Positions 23,627 through 34,549 of a stretch of 64,000 bases of DNA are shown here, in pieces (the first letter of the stretch is position 1; each line of letters starts with the position of its first letter). The notes below the pieces were generated by a model. That model saw nothing but the letters and a program-made list of their open reading frames with translations, was not told the origin of the DNA and did not search any database. A program made the translations under genes and the position numbers. Source of the stretch: Glandiceps talaboti (Eukaryota > Hemichordata > Enteropneusta > Spengelidae); the NCBI RefSeq assembly GCF_964340395.1, contig NC_135560.1, forward strand, positions 372,001 through 436,000. The letters run 5' to 3'.

Positions 23627-23930
23627 TTAGCACAAGTGAACTGATAGGGTTCAGTAGTGCTATAGGCATTGCTAAGTGTCTCTCTGTCTGTGGATGGATG
23701 TGTGTGTGTGTGTGTGTAAACAACTTAAAGTCAAAAACTGCTGGACTGATTGCTTTGATATCAGAGATGTGCGTTTTCGGTCAAAAAATGTGATTTTTGG
23801 TTAAAAAACTTTTGGTCAAATAATAATATCAACTGGTAGGTGCTCAGTAAACATTCAATACATGTATGCAAATATCCTAGCAACCATGACCACGCCCAAA
23901 GTGTTTCAAAAAGTTACATACTAAAGTTTA
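23627..23930 (+). repeat. T-family element, 3'-truncated copy
   Basis: Left end TTTTAGCACAAGTGAACTGATAG, GGTTCAGTAGTGCTATAG palindrome, GT tract and first module; the rest is missing. Confidence 0.75.
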
Positions 23931-24232
23931 AGTTGGATAACTTGAAAAAATTATTAGTGATGTCAATGTCACTTTGATTAATAGGAGGAATGTATTAGTA
24001 CTCCTGATAAATCATACAATATTTCATGGCTACAGATATACACCCATCAGGATGATAAGTATTCAATCATCTTCTTACAAAGTTGTTCTATGGACTTGTC
24101 AACCTTGCTAAAATGAAGGAAAGAGACCTGTAACAAAGAATTCAATAAAGAGAAGAGAAAAGAAGTTGTAGAGAGACTGACAAGACAGAAAGGACAGAGA
24201 ATAGAACTGATAAAATACATATTTTTTTTCAT

Positions 24233-24300
24233 TGCCCCCCTTTTTTTTTATTTCGCCCACCCGCCCCGCCATTCTACTGGAGCAGGGAAACAAAAAAAAA
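24233..24300. repeat. C-rich/T-rich simple sequence
   Basis: A TTGCCCCCC run, then poly-T, a CCCACCCGCCCCGCC stretch and an A run. Confidence 0.7.
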
Positions 24301-24535
24301 AGGTCACGCTTAGCCTCTCACAAATTGAATGCTAAATTAAGTATGTACAGATAAAGTTGTGAAAGGGCGCCCTCAAACGTCAGCCAGCATAGCAAATAGC
24401 AAATATGAGCAGGCATAGCAAATATATGCTCAAACGGATACATTTTATTGACAATAGGACCAAAAGGCACCATTCCTCTAAATTGTCTCTCACACAATGG
24501 TTTATTATTATATTATATTTAAACCCCTTCACTTG

Positions 24536-24545
24536 CAATAATAAA

Positions 24546-24624
<79 letters not shown>

Positions 24625-24655
24625 GTAATAATAGTAATAATAATAATTATCTTCA
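24536..24655. repeat. (AAT)n microsatellite
   Basis: About 120 bp of AAT repeats with rare AGT/AAC variants. It creates meaningless poly-Asn and poly-Tyr frames on the two strands. A SINE-type leader (TTTAAACCCCTTCACTTG) precedes it, as at 17270, so it may be a repeat tail. Confidence 0.95.
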
Positions 24656-24879
24656 TTCAGGTAAAACTCAATAAGCATTACAAATGACGCAGAGCATTGC
24701 AGGGTCGGCTTCTTTCCATTCAGGCTCTCATACATGTACATCAAATCAACAATCACGCAAAAGTCCACTTACAAATTCTAAAACACATTAGAACATAAAA
24801 TACACACATTTTGACATTATACCTCCAGATAAATAAAATAACTGCTAGGCAGAAGAAAATTTTATAATTGTCTTTGAAG

Positions 24880-26530
24880 TGTTAACAATTTTACCTGCTT
24901 TACATGTTCAGGATTGGTCATGACATGAAAATGTATCTTTTGATAAAAAAAATCTTTAATTCCAAAACTACTGAGCAGATTAGGCAGTAATTTATAATGG
25001 GAATGCATCAGGGGATGTGTAGATGACGATGTATTCAAACAGGATGACTCCATCAGTGGCTAAACATTCCAAAAAATAGTGCCAACGGTGTTCCAGCACA
25101 ACTGTACAGTTTTCAATAATGTTTACCATATGCTGATCCATACTAGGTATTGGTGTTCATTTGCTTATCCAGTTACCTGTCCAACCCTATTGTTATCTTT
25201 GCAATGTATGCAATCATTTGGCTGTTGGTATGGGCGTGGTCATGTTGCTAGACATATTTGGATACATTTTTTGAATGTTCGTTCACTTGTCTATGAATCC
25301 CTAAATCCCTTGCAATATACATGTCATCATTTGGCTGTTGCTATGAGCGTGGACTTTTTGCTACACACATTTACTTACATTTTTGAATGTTTATTCACTT
25401 GCCTATTAATCCCTATTATCTTTGCAGTATATGTGATCATTTAGCTGTTGCCATGGGCGTAGTCTTGTTGCTAGGCATATTTGCATACACTTTTTGAATG
25501 TTTTGTTAGTCCCCACCGGATGAAGACTGGGATGGGGACTTATGGATTGCGTTCCGGCCGTCCGTGCATCTGTCCATCCGTCCGTCCAGAGCTGTTTCTT
25601 GGAGATACCTAGACCAATTGTTTTCAAACTTGGTACAGGGGCAACATACAATGGCATACATATGCACGTCAATTTGTTTCCACCTAGCACCCATTTCGAT
25701 CGTTTGTGAATTTTCCCTGTCCAAAGCCGTAACTCAGACATGCTTGAACAGATCTCATTCAAAGTTGGTATTAGGACAGTGTTCTATGACAAACATGTGC
25801 ATATTCATTGTTGTCGTGATACGATCCAATATGGCCACCTAGCAGCCATTTTGTTTGTGAATTTTCCCTGTCCAAAGCCATAACTCAGACATGCTTGAAC
25901 AGATCTTATTCAAAGTTGGTATTAGCACAGTGTTCTATATGACATACATGTGCATATCCATTTTCGTGGCATACATATGCACGTCAATTTGTTTCATGAT
26001 ACGATTCAATATGGCCACCGAGCAGCCATTTTGTTAGCCCCCCCCTCCCCCATACCCGACCCATCCTTTATTGTTGAATGGTTTATTCCATCACGTCATC
26101 TTGAAGAGTAGGCATGTCCCATGTCCAACGAGGAGACAAAACATGAGTAGGCATGTTCCATGTCCAACGAACAGACACAACATATCTAAGTCTATTTGAT
26201 TTATGTTGTTTCGTGATCAGAGTAGTGATATCAAGAAAATGACAACATAAACTGCCAGTTCCTTAAAACCCAATCATAGCGGGGATTATGTCATTCTCAA
26301 TGACTTGTTCACTTGTCTATTAGAATCCTTGATGTCTTTGTGAAACACACCACCGTTTGGCTGTTGCTATGGGCGTGGTCATGGTTGCTAGGGGTATTTG
26401 CATACAATTTTTGAATGTTTGTTCAATTGTTTATAAATCCCTATTATCTTTGCAATATATGTGAACATTTGGCTGTTGCCATGGGCATATTTGTTGCTAT
26501 CTTGTTGCTAGGCATATTTGCATACACCTT
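24880..26530 (-). mobile_element. T-family element(s) in reverse, split by an S element
   Basis: The reverse-orientation end is GCCAACGGTGTTCCAGCACAACTG at 25080-25103 (complement of the T right end). It is followed by reversed ~110-bp units with GGCTGTTG..ATGGGCGTGG in 25180-25500 and again in 26305-26530. The S element at 25508-26304 divides it: the flanking text (TTTTTGAATGTTT / GTTCACTTGTCTAT) is continuous in the uninterrupted units at 25270 and 26407. Confidence 0.75.
25508..26304 (+). mobile_element. S-family element, copy 3, inside a T element
   Basis: Left AGTCCCCACCGGATGAAG, right GGGGATTATGTCATTCTCAATGAC, flanked by TTGTT at 25503-25507 and 26305-26309. Internal blocks are rearranged relative to copies 1 and 2 (an extra ATACATATGCACGTCAATTT block near 25970). 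Confidence 0.88.
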
Positions 26531-26705
26531 TTAGCACAACTGAACTGATAAGGTTCAGTAGTGCTATAGGTATGGTGCAGTGTCTGTCCGTCTGTCTGTG
26601 TGTGTGTGTGTGTGTGTGTGTTTGCATGGACGACTTAACTCAAATGCTATTTTTTTTAAAATAACAAACAATTGTGCTACAATGCCATTGGTGTTATTTT
26701 TGTGT
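26531..26705 (+). mobile_element. Miniature T-family element just before exon 5
   Basis: TTTTAGCACAACTGAACTGAT at the left, CAATTGTGCTACAATGCCATTGG at the right, with only a GT-rich stub between (about 150 bp). Its right end stops about 10 nt before the pyrimidine tract of the splice acceptor at 26714. Confidence 0.75.
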
Positions 26706-26714
26706 TCATTTCAG

Positions 26715-26842
26715 ACATATATAGTAAGGGTGACAAAGCACCATTTCAAATAATTCCACTGTTTAGGGGAGGTACCTTCAATAAAACTTACAACACCAAA
26801 TATTCACCAATCGCTTTCACTCTATCAGATGATACAACAAAG
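26715..26842 (+). CDS. PNGase F-like gene, exon 5
   Basis: Acceptor TTCATTTCAG, donor AAG|GTGAGT. Protein DIYSKGDKAPFQIIPLF, RGGTFNKTYN, YSPIAFTLSDDTTK. This is the linker and first strands of the N-glycanase C domain; the segment F.IIPLF..G.FN..YN..Y.PI.F corresponds to the start of the second jelly roll of PNGase F. It starts with two bases completing the codon of exon 4 and ends in phase 0. One NKT sequon. Confidence 0.85.
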
Positions 26843-27468
26843 GTGAGTTATTTATTTTCATCAATCAAATTTATACAATGCAATTAATAATGTAATAAAA
26901 ATTGAAAAGTCAGTGGAAATCAGTTCCCTTGAAATGATGAAATTGTTTTTTGGTAATAATTCTTGTGCACGTTCTTTTTACATGCATCTTTTAAACATGC
27001 ATTATTGTGGTAAGCTGAATGGACACTGATTTACTGTCCTGTACGCGGGCAATTTGTGTCAAAAATAATGTTTCATTTCTTCGCTATATCTTTCACATGC
27101 AATATTCTAAATCTGTCTTTAAGAAATATGAAAATATCTCGTATGTCAGATGGGTTAACAGACAGTGTCCATCAGCGTTTCCATGTGACGGGTCCAGAGT
27201 TGTCGAATTCTTAGCAGGTTTTTGATGCCATTTTAACATTGTATTGTATTATATTAATATTGTATTATATGACTGTCATGGTTTTTTGTTTGTTTCTCTT
27301 CTTGTGAAGGCTTAACAAATAAATAAACAATGGGTACATTAATTTCTATATTCCAAAACCCTGATTAGCTGACAATAATCTAAATCTTACAAGACCAAGA
27401 CTTTGATTGGCTGACACTACATTCTACATCTGACCAGTCTCTAATGGATTAGGATTTCTCTTTTCAAG

Positions 27469-27595
27469 GTTGAGATAGTGGCTGTAATCACAGGCCATGG
27501 AAGTGATGAGAATGGCTGTGGGGAGTTTTGCCCTACATCACACCATTTCGTTGTCAATGGCAATGTAACAAATAACAAGACTTTTGATATTGCAG
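27469..27595 (+). CDS. PNGase F-like gene, exon 6 (catalytic Glu)
   Basis: Acceptor CTCTTTTCAAG, donor G|GTTGGT (a weak but GT-containing site). Protein VEIVAVITGHGSDENGCGEF then CPTSHHFVVNG, NNKTFDIA. In PNGase F the ISGWGH...GCAEWC..TH segment carries catalytic Glu206; here the Glu is codon 27523-27525 within GCGEFC and the TGHG and SHHF flanks are preserved. Two sequons (NVT, NKT). Confidence 0.9.
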
Positions 27596-28478
27596 GTTGG
27601 TATAGTGTCATTCATACAGATAAGTTATTATTATAGCAATTAAACTAAAAATACATGTAAATAAGCAATTACCATAGTAACCATTGCATTATTATAAAGA
27701 TGTCTCTTTTTTAACTCCGCTGTCAGCGAAAGCTGAAAGCATAGTTTTAGGTATAGGTTGGTATTATGGTATAGAGTATAGGTGAATCATTGGTGTTCGT
27801 CAACTTTTTATATTTTCATTATCTTCTCCCGAAAGTGAGTCAGAATTCTTTGATATTTGGTGTGCATGTTCCCTGGAGGAGACTTTTCAGATTTGTTCAT
27901 GCCAAGTTGATCTGTGCCATTTTCAATTTGTTATGATTTTTTTCAAAAAATGATATTTTCATCATCTCCTCAAATACTACTTGTCAGATTGCTTTGATAC
28001 CTGGTGTGTTGATGCGCAGGGGGTAGCTTACTCAGATTTGTTAATTTCAAGTCAGCACATCTTCTTTTCTATATTTTATGATTTTTTTTTGTAATTTAAC
28101 AAAAAAATTAATATGTTAATGAGCATTGTGACTGACGCCATATGTTAATGAGCATTGTGACTGATGCCATACTGGAAATCAGTCCACGAGACTTTAAGTA
28201 AACTGCCACTTTCCAAAAGACACTATTGATGTCAAACAAGCAATGTAATATGTGCTATAGTCATAATTCTACGCATTGTGTGCCCAAATGACAAGTGTTT
28301 GTTCGAAACAGGGTTGTAAACTTCAAATCCAAATTTTGCACCCCTTCTACATAATCAGCCAGTCTGCAATATCCTCATTTGCATACAATCTATCCTCCAG
28401 CTAGACAGCGACACTTTGAATGGCTGCTCACGGGCCTTATTTTTTGGTATTTTCAACTCGCCGTAACTTTCACTAGAG

Positions 28479-30112
28479 CATGGCACGTCAGATTACCCAA
28501 AATGCAGTATGATTTGTATGCGAGGAGATCGAAGGTGCGGCGCCATCACATATGCACGTTGTTCTACACATGCATTACGTTGTATACGTCACTTTTGAAG
28601 AAAATTTCTGACGGCTATCGCGTTGTCCCTGCTGTCCCAAAGTAATCATTAAAAAGAAATAAAATTTACTCAGTCATGAATTTATTTGTCTCTTTCTTTT
28701 TGCTCAAAAGACAGGGTTTAGTATACATAATTTACGGAGCTGTGGTGCATGCTCGTAATAGCGTAGCGTACGTGGGTCTAAGTTTATCTGCTCTCTGCAT
28801 AGCATCCGGGCATACACCGTTTACTTATCGTGGTTTGCGACCCTGAAGTATCATAAACACAATTTAGACTATTAAAAGTACAAACATCTATTCACAGTTA
28901 TAATTTTATTGGCTGAATTTTATTTCTCCGGGTTGATTGCTCGAAAGTTAGAGCGTAATTACCGAGGTGTTTACACTACTGTACAAAACATGCGGCATGT
29001 GTGATGATGGCATCCGGGGATGGCTTATGCACCGTGCACGTCACTTTTTTGTATAAACTATGAGGATTTACAACCCAGCCATCCCACAATCGCAATCAAT
29101 ATACTAGTAGTACAAATACATGCATTTACTTACAGTTATAAATTTTATTTCTCTCATTTCTCACTCAAAGGCCAGAATATAATATTAGTACATGATACAA
29201 TTTACCGAGTGACAGCATTACAAGCATATACGGTGTACACGTAACTTGACTATATGTTGTGCCTAGCATGATATGTGTTACACCGTCCATGTGCACCACC
29301 GCGATACCGATTGTCCATAGAAAATACAGGTAAAGATTTACGCCCCTGCTGCTTACTCATATTTACAATTGATAAAACTACACAAACATTTATTCACGGT
29401 TACGAATATTCAATTTATTTTCTCTTGAAAGCCATAAATACTTTGTATAAAACATACCTGTTGACGATTTACGAACCTGCTGTCCCATAGTTGTCATACA
29501 TGGTGACATAACATTTTCGAAAATTCTATGTGACTGCAGGACTACGTTCAAATCCTATGTCCGTCAAGGAATTCACTACGTGCCTAGGCACCAAGTATAT
29601 CATTTAATTCGTATTCACACGTACTACAATCCTTTGTTCATGGATTTTGAAAAACGTAGAGACAGACAACTTTAAAATGTGACAAAAATCCCAAAATTTG
29701 TGAATTTTCAGGAAAATTAGTCTAAAAATGACAATAAATGCACAAATACAAATATGTATAGTTTGTTTTCATTTCAGCTGATTGTCACATGTAGTGGCTT
29801 TTCCGACAACATCATAAATTTATGAATTAATAGAATCGAAAAAACACCTAAATTTGACCAAAAATGACATTTTATTAATATTACGATAGAAATGCGGAAG
29901 GAAAAAAATTCAAAAAGTACTAAAAAATAGCAGACTTTCGATTTCCAGAAATGACTTGTTGTGAAGGAGGATGGTGAACTTCCGCCCTCTGCTACGCTTC
30001 AAAGCATTGCATGTAGAAGTATAGGGAAGATATGAGATTTAAGATGGCGTCTTCTGAAGGTATCTGCGAGCATACAAATCGCATTGCATGATGGTCTAGC
30101 TCACTTGTCGTG
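28479..30112. mobile_element. 1.63-kb non-autonomous DNA transposon in the C element
   Basis: Flanked by TAGAG at 28474-28478 and 30113-30117; copy 1 of the host repeat has a single TAGAG at 5204-5208. The ends are imperfect inverted repeats of about 100 bp (left ..ATGCAGTATGATTTGTATGC.., right complement ..ATGCAATGCGATTTGTATGC.., then GGCGCCATC/GACGCCATC). Inside are three diverged tandem-like segments. No transposase frame was found. Confidence 0.8.
28660..29530. repeat. Three diverged tandem segments inside the insertion
   Basis: Similar text, ACAAACATCTATTCACAGTTA followed by ATTTTATT, recurs near 28885, 29110 and 29380, each after a GTGCATG/CACCGTG-type GC-richer segment. The period is roughly 225-270 bp and the copies are strongly diverged. 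Confidence 0.5.
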
Positions 30113-30671
30113 TAGAGTCCACCATTTTAGATACTGTAAATGCCTAAACCTCAACTGACATCTCTTCTTTTGTGCCAGCAAAATAAATTTTGGCATTTCA
30201 TTTAGGAATACCGATTTTCCGATGAATTCATGGAGCATACTTGAGGCCCTGAAATTTCGACCCGGCTCATAGTTTCCTCAATACGGACCGGAAAAATTAC
30301 AAATTTCACAAAAAGGTGGATTTTTATGTGTTTTAAATAACCATGGCAAGTAAATTTAGTAGGATCGTTGTGTAACGGTTCAGGCCGTTCAAGAATTTTC
30401 GGTAGAAAATGACTGATTTGAACCGGAAGTTGAAGCTGGCCTTGTTCGACCAGGCGATTTTCCACAGCCAGTTAACGCGGGAGTTCTTGGTACTCTCTAA
30501 AATCACACTTCAGACCCACTATAAAAGTTTGATGTTTTCAAATAACATGTAGCTGTGATTAATTCTATATTGTCGTGTAATTTGGAGTGACAGTGAACTA
30601 GAATGAAGACAACTCGCGTAAGCAAGGCAAGGCATGCCTCGGCCATAAAGACATGCGGGTGAAGTTATATG

Positions 30672-30763
30672 ACAGAACCCCATGGCCTCGCAATGGACCG
30701 TAGGGCATACAAAAGTTATTTTCACTCATGATTCGGTTTATTGGTGAGGCCATGGGGTTCTGT
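30672..30763. repeat. Palindrome with perfect 18-bp arms
   Basis: ACAGAACCCCATGGCCTC at 30672-30689 is exactly reversed at 30746-30763. It is a 92-bp miniature inverted-repeat element or the end of a larger one, and it lies where C-family copy 2 stops. Confidence 0.85.
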
Positions 30764-31748
30764 TATTATTACATATGTACACCAAATACGCAATAAAATG
30801 CAGGTGGGGAAGGGCGAACAACATATTCACATGAATATGTATCAGGTCACCAGCTCATGTCATTCAGAGGTCAGAGACGTGAATTATGAGCGATGATTGG
30901 TTGTCAACAACAATAGGTATTGATATGCAAATTATGTGTTGACCTGCTCTCGCTAGCTAGCTCCGTTGTGATTCATTCACAACACCGATCAGAAGAAATG
31001 GATACAAGATTAATTTAGTAGTAGAAACAGATAAAATTCAAAAGCGTGGTATCCATAGTGTCCTATATAATAGTAATTCAGCAAAATTTTTCAAAATGTA
31101 CAATATTATAAAAATTATATATATTAGTCTTCATCAGAATCGGAAAAAGATTACGGATTGTCTGCAGCATTTTATAATGTAAACACACTGACTAGAACTT
31201 TGACTTTGAGAGATCGAGCTGTTTCAGGCGACATGAAATGTGAAAGATCCACCGCTAAACTGTGTGTTTGAAAACATTCCGCATAACTGTGGGAATTAAT
31301 TGACTGCGTTCTGGCTGGTTGATGGTCCTGAGGAATGTGTTGCACGATCTCCCATCGGCTGCATTTGTTGGGCGTTGTTGATGTGTACGCGTACGATGAC
31401 ATCGGTGGCCATAGTCGCTGGCACGGGCCTTGAATCAGATTTATTTTGTTGTTGATCATAATAAAATTCACTCTCAGAAAGTTCAAAATAATTCAAATTA
31501 AACAAATCGTTATGTTCAGAATCCGCCAAAGTATCTATATAACAATATTACATGTAAAGTAGTGGTCGCCAGCAATATTTACAAACATAAAGTAGTTTGA
31601 AAGGTTGTTTACTCATTTGCATATCAACAGTGAAAATACCTTGTTAATTTGCATAGTTATTTGATAGGTAAGGCACTAATTTGTATAGTTATTTGATACC
31701 TCAGAACTTGCGATAGTCAAGAAAAATAGTGACATACCTTAGGAACCA
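30764..31748 (-). other. Intron sequence with an unclassified minus-strand frame (31172-31529)
   Basis: Two overlapping minus-strand frames read MADSEHNDLFNLNYFELSES.. and ..SHSYAECFQTHSLAVDLSHFM. The acidic N-terminus followed by a serine-rich stretch could be the first exon of a transposon gene. I do not recognise it, and the frames shift between 31296 and 31486. Confidence 0.3.
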
Positions 31749-34343
31749 ACAAACAAGCGACCTATCGGTCAGAATAGCTCCGTTGTTTTTTTTAATTTAA
31801 TTTTTTATTTTGGTAACATGTAGAAGTGGTTCAGTTCTTCACTATGCAGTTTTGTTTTAGCGATGTAATAAAGTGGATAGTGGTTTCATATGATGTCTCA
31901 CTATAAAACACATTTTACACAGAAAGTTGGTATTGTATTGTACTTTTATACCATAGTCACCATCTTATAACAAAAATCTACTGTTATGAAAAATTGCACA
32001 AAATCTCAGAAAAAAATGACTGGGAAATGCACACAAGAAAAAGAAAAAAAGAGGATTTTGATGTTGGCTATAAATAATTCCAGTGTCTTACAGCTTTAAC
32101 CCTGGAAAATTTTAATGATGAATGAAATAAACTAGGGATCTAAAATAATTTTGAGGCAATTTGAATTTCAATTTTCTAACAAATTTACCAAGTCAACAAC
32201 ATTCAACTTGTACTAATTGTAGTAGATATAGGGAAGAAATGTATTAATCGCCATCTTAGTTTCCGTACGACGACAATCCCAAGTACCCGGATGCACGAGG
32301 GACTAACCCGGAAGAGAGTCATTCTCAGCCATACGTTAAAGTGGTAACACTCGTTCATGTTCTATTACCTTTCACAAAGAAAACACAACGAAATGGTTGA
32401 AGTGATCTTTTTTTTATTTCTTTTCATCACAACAACAAAATCTGCGTGATCAAAAGTGTTGTAAACTAAACCAGAAAGAATTATCGGACTGGCTAAACTT
32501 CCCGCTGAACTGGAGCAAGGTCCAAGTCCAAGTAAGCCTCGATAGTACGTGAGAAAATCGTCTCAAACAAGCGATACAACTTTTAAAATATAACTTGACA
32601 TGTCTTCATTTGTTAGAGTTATACAATTCAAGACGGGTTTTCACTCGAAAACAACAATTCTGTGAATAATGACACTCTGAACGGACGATGATACCACTGT
32701 AACGTATGGCTGACAACGACTTGCTTCCGGGTTAGTCCCTCGTGCATCCAGGTACTTGGGATTGTTGCCGTACGGAAACTAAGATGGCGATTAATACATA
32801 CATCGTCTGATACTTTAATTTACAGAGTTTCTTGTGACCGGCGCCTGTCAGCAGACTTGGCCAATTTTTTTTTCATCATTCCATTGTATTTAAACCTTGT
32901 ACTTGACATTTCGCAATATTTATAATTCTCAACAAAACACCTCAACATGCCTCACCTCGCTCGTACTCAAAGCAGTCCCGGTATGATCACTGACTAGTCG
33001 TGCTTGCATACGGAGTAATCCGGGACTCGATTCTGACAATTGTCCCTACTATTTGTTTAGAGTCAAGTCAGCAATATAGACTTGTGCACCGCCTGTCGTA
33101 TGTAAGCAGGGCTAACCGCTGACATGACCAGAGAGAACCTTTTCGGATTTACATGTAAAACGGGGAAAGATACGAAAAACATAATGCAAAGTCTGAAGCC
33201 AAATTAAAGTTGTAATTATTTGGCAAGACACGTTCATGTCGTTTAACTTTACATGTAAACTGTCGGCCAATAAACAAAGTTTGGTCGATTCACAGTCGGC
33301 AGTGAGACTGCTCTTGCATAACTTCAACCGCATGCCTAGGCATGCCTTCCTTATGCGAGTTGTCTTCATTCTGGTTCACTGTCACTCCAAATTGCACGAC
33401 AATATAGAATTAATCACAAGTTACATGTTATCTGAAAACATCACACTTTTATAGTGGGTCTGAAGTGTGATTTTAGTGAGTACCAAGAATGTCCCGTATT
33501 GCTACTTGCTGTGGAAAATCGCCCGGTCAAACAAGGTCAGCTTCAGCTTCTGGTCAAATCAGTCGTTTTCTACCGAAAATTCATGAACGGAGCGTTACAC
33601 AACGATCCTACTAAATTTACTTGCCATAGTTATTTAAAACACATAAAAATCCACCTTATTGTGAAATTGTAAAACTTTCCAGTCCGTATTAAGGAAACTA
33701 CTAGTATGAGCGAAAAACCGGGTCGAAGTTTCAGGGCCTCAAGTATGCGTCCCAAATTCGTCGGAAAATTGGTATTCCTAAATGTAATTCCAAAATTTGT
33801 GTTGCTGGTACGAAAGAAGAGATGTCAGTTGAGGTTTAGGCATTTACAGTATCTAAAATGGTGGACTCTAGTGTAAGTTACGGCGAGTTGAAAATACCCA
33901 AAAATTTAGGCCCGTGAGCAGCCATTCAAAGTTTAATGGTCGCAAACTGAAGGATAGATGTATGCAAATGAGGATGTTGCGGACTGGCTGATTATGTAGA
34001 AGGGGTGCAGAATTTGGATTTGAAGTTTACAACCCTGTTTCGAACAAACGCTTGTCATTTGGGAGCACAATGCATAGAATTATGACTATAGGACATATTA
34101 CATTGCTTGTTTGATGTCAATAGTGTCTTTTGAAAAGTGGCAGTTTACTTCAAGTCTCGTGGTATGATTTTCAATATGGCGTCGGTCATAAAGCTCATTA
34201 ACATTCTTTTTTTTTTTCAAATTACAAAAACTTTCGGAGAAGATGATGAAAATATAAAAATTTGACGGACACCTATGATTCACCTATACTCTCAATACTC
34301 TATACCCACCTATACCTAAAGCTACGCTTTCAGCGGAGCTAAA
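31749..34343 (-). mobile_element. C-family element, copy 3, reverse, longest copy
   Basis: Reverse-complement copy: the right boundary CAGCGGAGCTA (34331-34341) matches the left end of copies 1 and 2, and the left boundary has TAGCTCCGTTG (31773-31783). The near-complete element therefore has TAGCTCCGCTG inverted ends. It contains a 557-bp inverted-repeat insertion at 32241-32797. Excluding this it is about 2.0 kb. A ~25-bp flank outside the left end (AAGCGACCTATCGGTCAGAA) is also shared with copy 4. Confidence 0.75.
32241..32797. mobile_element. 557-bp element with ~100-bp inverted ends
   Basis: Left GTATTAATCGCCATCTTAGT and right complement share about 100 bp, including CTCGTGCATCC and CCGGGTTAGTCCC. 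The internal ~350 bp is unique. It interrupts C-family copy 3; the homologous part of copy 4 (about 34965-34990) lacks it. Non-autonomous foldback or MITE-like element. Confidence 0.85.
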
Positions 34344-34549
34344 AATTGTTCAAAAAGTGTGTAACGACAGGAAAGACACGTATGTGCATTAAAAAATGCA
34401 TTTATTTGCTGATCTTCATCAGGAATTGGTTTTACTTTTGGATCTATTTTATCTCAATTTATCTAATTTGCATAGCCATCAGTGAAAATGCCGGTTTTAT
34501 TTTTGACTGTACATCAACGTACACAATGGTACATATGTAATAAAGAGCA
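34344..34549. other. Spacer between C-family copies
   Basis: No repeat or exon recognised. Confidence 0.4.

Larger units (their letters stand above)
27713..30668 (+). mobile_element. C-family element, copy 2, with an internal insertion
   Basis: Starts TTAACTCCGCTGTCAGCG and follows copy 1 closely to 28478. A 1634-bp insertion (28479-30112) interrupts it, and homology resumes at 30113 (TAGAGTCCACCATTTTAGATAC). It ends at about 30668, cut by a short palindromic repeat. Near 28109-28166 a ~25-bp segment (ATATGTTAATGAGCATTGTG) is duplicated in tandem. Confidence 0.82.

Noticed and set aside
24405-24768. Poly-Asn and poly-Tyr frames
   Set aside because: Translation of the AAT microsatellite.
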